A stretch of DNA of 23,219 nt from Sphaeroforma sirkka (lineage: Eukaryota; Opisthokonta; Ichthyosporea; Ichthyophonida): positions 20,001-43,219 of the forward strand of contig LUCW03000335.1 in assembly GCA_001586965.3 (NCBI GenBank). Reading direction: 5' to 3'. The notes beneath the pieces were generated by a model. It searched no databases. It had not been told where the DNA came from and saw only the letters and a list, made by a program, of their open reading frames with translations. Shown here one piece after another: positions 17,976-23,219 of this stretch; the stretch's first letter is position 1, and every line of letters starts with the position of its first letter. A program made the position numbers and the translations under genes.

Positions 17976-18879
17976 GATTCAAATTTGGAACAATGGTGCA
18001 ACAAAAAAAAAAACCAACTTTTGTTATCCGAAACGTCTTGTAGCCTTCTACGTAGAATATTCACAACTTACAAGGAAAATAGAATTTAGGAGGGCTTTGA
18101 CAAGCACTTGTTTGATTTTCTAGCGAATCAACGAGTTTTGGAATAATTATTTTAGTTTACGAGCGCGATTGCATTTCATGATCCGCAGATTGCGGTCAGT
18201 AGCCGGAACGCATATAGATTCTACAATGGACCCTCATACCATTGAAAAAAACGGACTGCTTATCATTGTATGAAATCTACAGACTCAAACCTAAGCTGAC
18301 ATTGCAATTCACAAGAAAAAGAATTGAAGCAACTCATAAATCTATCTACACGTAGCGGTCCACTGCGATATGCATATTTCCGGTCGGCAACGCATGGCAT
18401 TAAAGACTATCTGCTGGCAGACTATACACAATTCTGACGATGCGACAATGACAAAATCAACCACTGAAGTATTAGCCACTTTCCCTTTACAAATTGTACA
18501 TATAGATAGCATTTCCATCGCTTGATGGCTGTTTTTTATTGTTGGACTAAGTTTGTGCTTTTGGTGATGGTATGTTGGGTGCATCATTTGTGTGCACACT
18601 AATAAATTCTTTTCTTTTCAGCCTATTCAGCAGTTATTCCAGCGGAGTTATGCCCAATATATTTGCTGTTTTAGACGAATGTAAATGCAACTAAACTAAT
18701 GGCAATCACGAGCATTCCACAGAATGCCGATGGTGATGCAACAGAATTCGCTGGGTCATACTTCAAAGCGGTTGGTAGTAATTCCTGTGTCAACCAACAA
18801 AGTGATACGGTAAAAAAAATGTTTTAAGTTAAACAGCAGGCCCTTTGTGGCATGCCAAAACCACTCACGGAAATATGAG
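17976..18879. other. Unassigned AT-rich region
   Basis: No family recognised on either strand. One 42-codon frame from ATG 18699 to TAA 18827 (starts MAITSIPQNADGD) follows a pyrimidine-rich tract ending in CAG at about 18620, reminiscent of a splice acceptor; this is too weak to call a host exon. This is the stretch in the window most likely to include non-transposon DNA. Confidence 0.35.
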
Positions 18880-19842
18880 CTCCAACTGCAAAGACACTTA
18901 CCTGAAAAGTACTTTTCCTTTACTTGGCAAGGTAAGAAGTACCAGTTCAAAGGTGCACCTGAAGGCTTACACATGTTACCTTCTTTCTTCCAACAAGTTA
19001 TGATGGAACTATTTGCGGACCTGTCGTATAACGTATCAGTCTATTTAGATGATATAGTTATCTTTACAAAGACAGCACATGAACATGCTAAACTCGTTAA
19101 TGAAGTCTTAAAGCGACTTAATCATGCTAAACTTAAGATTAACGAAGACAAGTGTTCTTTTGCTAAAGATACTATACACTTACTTGGCTACAAAGTATCT
19201 GCAGCAGGGGTAGAAATTGATCGTGGCAAGAAACAGTTTCTGTTGGATTTATCAACACCAATTACTGGAAGAGATGTGAACTCTGTGTGTGGGTTTGTTA
19301 ACTTCTTCTCGGATTCGGTACCGCATCTTTCTCATTACTTAAAGCCTTTCAGTCACCTACGGCTGCACAAAGGACCTTTGGGAAAGCTTTGGACTAAAGA
19401 ATGTGATGATGCATTTAAACTAGTCAAAAGTAAAGTAATGGACGCACCCATCATGCAGTACCCTGTGGATGGTGTCCCATTCCAAGTAGCAACTGACGCT
19501 TCAGATCGAGCGGTAGGTGGAGTACTTTACCAAACGATAATGGTAAACCGCGCTACATACAATTCTTTAGCAAGAGTTATAATAAGAGTCAACGGAATTA
19601 CCCTACTGTTAAACAAGAGCTCCTTGCTATAGTTACTGCGCTAAGACAGTTTAAAGACTACCTTTATGGAAGTTACTTTACTGTCGCCTGTGATCAAAAG
19701 TCTTTAACATACTTAAAAAGATATGAACCCTGATTCACAGTTGGTGAGCCGCTGGCATGACATTATTGCCAAGTTTGCTTTTAATATAACACACATACCA
19801 GGAATACATAACCATCTTCCTGACATGCTCTCTCGACTTGTG
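18880..19842 (+). pseudogene. pol: Copy B pol: RT 3' part and RNase H
   Basis: Contains GAPEGLHMLPSFFQQ (the canonical Pro that copy A has lost), YLDDIVIFTK, the thumb/connection, and RNase H with ATDAS, KQELLAI, ACDQKSLTY and LPDMLSR. Where copy A is frameshifted after YLDD, copy B stays open. Copy B has its own one-base loss at about 19540 and one-base gain at about 19717, both in A runs, which throw the RNase H middle into another frame and then restore it. Confidence 0.9.
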
Positions 19843-20457
19843 CCCGACTACCAGAAAACAGTCAAGGAGTTATTAGCAACCGATTGGATGCTAAATAAGA
19901 AATGGTTTAACCTCGCTCAATCACGATGGGGTCCATTTACTGTTGATATGTTCGCCGCAGAACATAACAAACAGGTTTCTGAATATAGGTCGTTGACTCA
20001 TCCTAAAGGTGATGCATTTCAGCTTGACTTATCAAAGCATAATGCGTGGGCTAACCCACCTTGTCAACTTATCGCACAGTTGTTAAATTATGTTAATATT
20101 ACTAAATCTACCATTACGCTGTGTTGTCCCTTACGTAACTCCGACCCATGCATACGTGATTTAATTAATATGATTCAAGACGAACCTATTTATGCCGACC
20201 GTGAAACCGACACGTTCTTGTATCAGGGATCCTATTCTATTAAGAAGACACCTTGGAAACACACCATTGTTTGTCGCATCGGTCCTGCAGGTACCACTAA
20301 GTGGAAACCCTCAACCGAACTCTTAGCTAAACTAGAGGAGTCTAAAGAGTTTGAACAAAAGCTCAAGACTCGTACAACACATGCACCCAACAAGATTGCA
20401 GTCGAGGTAATGCCGATTGAAACGGCATTAGATCGTAAAAAACATGGAACTAGCTAA
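19843..20457 (+). CDS. Copy B pol: Dam-like domain (uninterrupted)
   Basis: The best-preserved version of this domain in the window: one open frame from 19723 to 20457 runs through DWMLNKKWFNLAQSRWGPF, TVDMFAAEHNKQVSEY, DAFQLDLSKHNAWANPPC and a basic tail ending before TAA. NPPC replaces the catalytic NPPY/F. The part after it (SYSIKKTPWKHTIVCRIGP) resembles no domain I know. An intact frame in an otherwise broken copy is probably chance plus youth rather than selection. Confidence 0.65.
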   Translation, partial: PDYQKTVKELLATDWMLNKKWFNLAQSRWGPFTVDMFAAEHNKQVSEYRSLTHPKGDAFQLDLSKHNAWANPPCQLIAQLLNYVNITKSTITLCCPLRNSDPCIRDLINMIQDEPIYADRETDTFLYQGSYSIKKTPWKHTIVCRIGPAGTTKWKPSTELLAKLEESKEFEQKLKTRTTHAPNKIAVEVMPIETALDRKKHGTS

Positions 20458-20602
20458 GGCCATGGATCAAAGACTCAAAACTCTAAGAGAACCTGAAGCT
20501 CGCACTCAACTACTTAAAGCGCTGCTTAGAGAACAGCCAGGAGTTGCGAAACAACTGAAGAAGATACTTCAACAATCTAATGTTGTCAATTATGTATCTT
20601 AG
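20444..20602 (+). CDS. Copy B linker ORF
   Basis: Same as 7338-7496 in copy A: ATG within AAAAAACATGG, 52 charged codons, TAG. It overlaps the preceding frame in +1. Confidence 0.45.
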   Translation: MELAKAMDQRLKTLREPEARTQLLKALLREQPGVAKQLKKILQQSNVVNYVS

Positions 20603-20647
20603 GAGTCTACCCCTCCTGATACTGAGGTTGACCTTTCCAACAGGACT

Positions 20648-21482
20648 ATGGTTCATCCAGCCAGCGGTACGCAGAATCTGACTGACTTAGAGGAGCTCGA
20701 AAGTAGAGTTAAAATTGTACATAATTTAACGCATCGAGCATATGAGCATACTTATAAAATGGCTATTCGTGCAGGGCTTGATCACCCGGCGCTGAAAGAA
20801 ACCATACGTGAAGTATACCGACGCTGTACTGATTGTGAAAAGAACAAGATCAAGCGATACGGCTGGGCACCCCTAAAAAGTGTGACAGAAGACCAACCGA
20901 TGCGCCGAGTCATAGTCGATTTGGTTAAACTCCCGCGATCCAAGCATACTGGCGATGTATATATCTGTCATTTCTTATGTGTGGCTTCGGGCTATAACTT
21001 GCTTTATGCAATACCGAACAAACGTCCACAAACAGTGGCAGAATTATGCTATCACGTCTTTAATGACTTCGGTTTCCCCCGAGTACTATGTTCTGATAAC
21101 GGTAGTGAGTTTTGTACCGACCTAACCCTAAACCCTAAACCCTAAAGGCATGACCCATAGGCGTGGTGTTCCTTACAAACCTCAAACGCAGGGTGCAAAT
21201 GAGACACGTCATAGAGAACTTAAGAAACTCTTGCGTACCGCACTAGAAGACGTTGAGGATATGTGGCCTTATCATTTGAAATGGGTTCAGACTCAAATGA
21301 ATAACTGCATGAATCCTCAAACTGGAACACTCCCGTTTCACTATTTTATTGGCCGCTATAGTGAATTACAAGCAATGTTTGATAAAACTGCGCCCGAACA
21401 GCACGTTACCCCGTGGCTACAAAAGATCGAGCATATGCAGAACGTTGTTTACCCCTGTTTACTCGAGCACAAGAATTGCGTC
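20648..21482 (+). pseudogene. pol: Copy B pol: integrase with the same telomeric tract
   Basis: Open from ATG 20648 through CTDCEKNK, VIVDLVKLP and CSDNGSEFCTD to the telomeric tract, where TAA terminates it at 21145. After the tract a new frame continues with GANETRHREL (catalytic E) and ends at the LTR junction. Unlike copy A, its five-A run at 20874-20878 leaves the zinc region and core in one frame, so the telomeric tract is the first lesion of this integrase frame. Confidence 0.92.
21122..21146 (+). repeat. Interstitial telomeric tract inside integrase, copy B
   Basis: Same 25 bases and same junctions as 8018-8042. Confidence 0.97.
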
Positions 21483-22077
21483 TGTAAACTTCGATGGAAA
21501 TTACTAGGTTTCAAACTATATTAAACTAAAATACAATTTAGTCAATTAGGATTTAGCAGTGGTAGCTTGTGTAAGAATGATCGGGACTGCCTCTTGTTAA
21601 GAGCCTAAATATCCTCGATCACACAGGGCGTACCTCTAGCTGTTCTTTATTGAATAATTTTCACTAGAAGTACTAAATGTTCATGACCACTTGCCTAATT
21701 TGTAAATAGACATAATAACGTAAGTCACGTTAATACATTAGCTGATATAAATAAAGTTCCATCTGAAGAAAAGTTAAAAAAGAAAAAAAAGACTTATTGG
21801 ATTTTGGAGATTGGCGGAGGACCAAAATCAATAAGTAGTAGTTCGGAGATTATAAAATTTAGTTTATAATATCCTACATCTACTAATGTCTCAAATAGGT
21901 CCAAGTAGATGAGTCATACCAAATACTCAGGCTATTGGAGCCATCAAAGTGAATTTAGAACACTTTGGAAATATTGGAAAAAGAGCTTGTACTAATTATT
22001 TAAAATACAAATAAAAACCAATGTATTATCTCAATTGATCTTGATATTTTAGACTGACCGGAGGCCGTATTTCTACA
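21483..22077 (-). repeat. 3' LTR of copy C (single-unit, 595 bp)
   Basis: On the minus strand it runs TGTAGAAATACGG...GAAGTTTACA, i.e. TGTA...TACA. It has one copy of the segment that is fourfold in the 3' LTR of copy A and keeps AATAAA (21646-21651 on the plus strand as TTTATT). It gives the reference LTR length for the family. Confidence 0.93.
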
Positions 22078-22345
22078 TAGCCCCAGTAGCTTTTAGAACT
22101 ACGAACGTACGTTAAGATACGATCTAGTTGGTAAAGCGAAAACCAAAGTAAAACGGTTTCGGTCATGACTTATCGAGTAAGTATGTGCCTATATGTACGA
22201 GTTCAAGACTCATGTTGTACTCTATGTCGTTTAGTATTTGGTCCAGTAACCATTTCCGATGTAGGCGCCTTACGTTTATTATTTGGTAAGGTATTAGCCA
22301 AAGGGTTTCTCGAGGCGCAGTTTTATCAAACGTTGCTTGTAATTC
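22078..22345 (-). pseudogene. pol: Copy C pol C-terminal tail
   Basis: Between integrase and LTR the minus strand has a short frame with LPNNKRKAPTSEMV and TKRHRVQH that stops at 22203-22205. The paired basic clusters look like a bipartite nuclear localisation signal. Copies A and B lack this part. A deletion joins it directly to the mid-integrase segment (QATFDKTAPRE), so the GPY/F-type region is missing here. About 120 non-coding bases separate the stop from the LTR. Confidence 0.5.
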
Positions 22346-22990
22346 ACTATAGCGGCCAAAGAAATAATTGAAACGGGAGTGTTCCAGTTTGAGGATTCAT
22401 GCAGTTATTCATTTGAGTCTGAACCCATTTCAAATGATAAGGCCACATATCCTCAACGTCGTCTAGTGCGGTACGCAAGAGTTTCTTAAAGTTCTCTATG
22501 ACGTGTCTCATTTGCACCCTGCGTTTGAGGTTTGTAAGGAACACCACGCCTATGGGTCATGCCTGATACGAGTATAAGTGCCTCCATTACGTCGGTACAA
22601 AACTCACTACCGTTATCAGAACATAGTACTCGGGGGAAACCGAAGTCATTAAAGACGTGATAGCATAATTCTGCCACACTGTTTGTGGACGTTTGTTCGG
22701 TATTGCATAAAGCAAGTTATGGCCCAAGAAGCCACACATAAGAAATGACATATATACATCGCCAGTATGCTTGGATCGCGGGAGTTTAACCAAATCGACT
22801 ATGACTCGGCGCATCGGTTGGTCTTCTGTCACACTTTTTAGGGGTGCCCAACCGTATCGCTTGATCTGGTTCTTTTCACAATCAGTACAGCGTCGGTATA
22901 CTTCACGTATGGTTTCTTTCAGCGCCTGGTGATCAAGCCCTGCACGAATAGCCATTTTATAAGTATGCTCATATGCTCGATGCGTTAAAT
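22346..22990 (-). pseudogene. pol: Copy C pol: integrase with intact D-D-35-E spacing
   Basis: Minus-strand pieces in three frames show CTDCEKNQ, VIVDLVKLP, CSDNGSEF, then the 27 bases absent from A and B (encoding VMEALILVS), and GANETRH. Exactly 35 residues separate the second D from the E, the standard integrase spacing. Frame breaks occur in the GDVY region (about 22740), near 22670, and near 22500. Confidence 0.88.
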
Positions 22991-23219
22991 TATGTATAAT
23001 TTTAACTCTACTCGAGCTCCCACTCTAAGTCGAGTCAGATATCTCTGCGTAACGCTGGCTGGATGAACCACCTAGTCCCTGTTGGAAAGGGGCAACCTCA
23101 GTATCAGGAGGTAGAGTCCTGAGATTGATAAGTGACAACATTGGATTGTTGAAGTATCTTCTTCAGTTGTTTCGCCCCTCGACTGCAATCTTGTTGGGTG
23201 CATGTGTTGTACGAGTCTT
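22991..23219 (-). pseudogene. Copy C linker and Dam-like end, with internal deletion
   Basis: Reads from KTRTTHAPNKIAVE (end of the Dam-like frame) straight to AKQLKKILQQ of the linker; the bases corresponding to 7301-7440 in copy A are replaced by GGG at about 23174-23177. The linker has CAG where A and B have TAG, but it runs into its own TGA shortly after. Continues beyond the window. Confidence 0.75.

Larger units (their letters stand above)
18880..21482 (+). mobile_element. Ty3/Gypsy LTR retrotransposon, copy B (truncated both ends)
   Basis: Very similar to copy A from about 5790 to 8370. The 5' end begins within RT at about 18900; sequence upstream is unrelated apart from a possible short blurred stretch. 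The 3' end is cut inside the integrase tail at 21482, where the terminal TGTAAAC of the copy C LTR begins. It has no LTR of its own in the window. It shares with copy A the +1 frame change before the linker ORF, the TAG and the telomeric tract. Confidence 0.93.
21483..23219 (-). mobile_element. Ty3/Gypsy LTR retrotransposon, copy C (partial)
   Basis: Inverted relative to A and B; its 5' part lies beyond the right edge. Visible, in transcriptional order: end of the Dam-like region, a deletion of about 140 bp, linker, integrase, a C-terminal basic tail and the 3' LTR. The LTR ends exactly where copy B is interrupted, so C most simply inserted into B. It is diverged and frameshifted but retains pol sequence that A has lost. 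Confidence 0.9.

Noticed and set aside
18699-18827. Small host exon after a splice-acceptor-like tract
   Set aside because: Only 42 codons, no recognised family, and the signal is one pyrimidine tract; kept only as a note in the unassigned region.

Overview
The window reads as a eukaryotic, gene-poor repeat island made almost entirely of nested and broken transposable elements. No host gene can be named with confidence. The element types (a Ty3/Gypsy element with a Dam-like domain, a Crypton-type tyrosine recombinase with a GCR1_C-like tail, a non-LTR retrotransposon) and a short CCCTAAA-type telomeric tract fit an oomycete or another fungus-like protist or alga better than an animal. The lineage is an inference, not a demonstration.

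Layout. 1-2186 is the left arm of a very large inverted repeat whose other arm is 14911-17098; the arms are nearly identical and the left one runs off the window. It holds, on the minus strand, a decayed Dam-like/RT fragment (1-471), four evenly spaced CTCTCGGGA boxes, a GC-richer unexplained block, and the 3' half of a Crypton recombinase gene (1238-2186). At 2184-2186 this gene is fused through a GAG microhomology to a 5'-truncated LTR. 2184-9650 is Gypsy copy A (+): LTR, gag, protease-RT, RNase H, Dam-like domain, integrase, and a 3' LTR swollen to about twice normal length by tandem duplication. 9651-13356 holds short decayed reading frames, a 132-bp tandem duplication and a degenerate non-LTR retrotransposon (endonuclease, then RT). 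13357-15860 holds a repeat shared with the arms and the nearly complete Crypton recombinase gene (+). 15861-17453 is the rest of the right arm plus a decayed RT. 17566-17975 is a compound AC/AT microsatellite. 17976-18880 is unassigned. 18880-21482 is 5'-truncated Gypsy copy B (+). 21483-23219 is Gypsy copy C (-), whose 3' LTR terminus sits exactly at the break in the copy B integrase.

How the parts relate. Copies A, B and C belong to one family. A and B share three lesions: a frame change before a small linker ORF, a TAG codon, and a 25-bp telomeric-repeat tract replacing 27 bp of integrase between its second and third catalytic residues. Copy C keeps the original 27 bp and shows exact D-35 residues-E spacing. 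The telomeric tract was therefore acquired by an ancestor of A and B, which then multiplied either as a defective element or as duplicated DNA. Most other frameshifts differ between copies and sit in homopolymers, so some may be sequencing errors.
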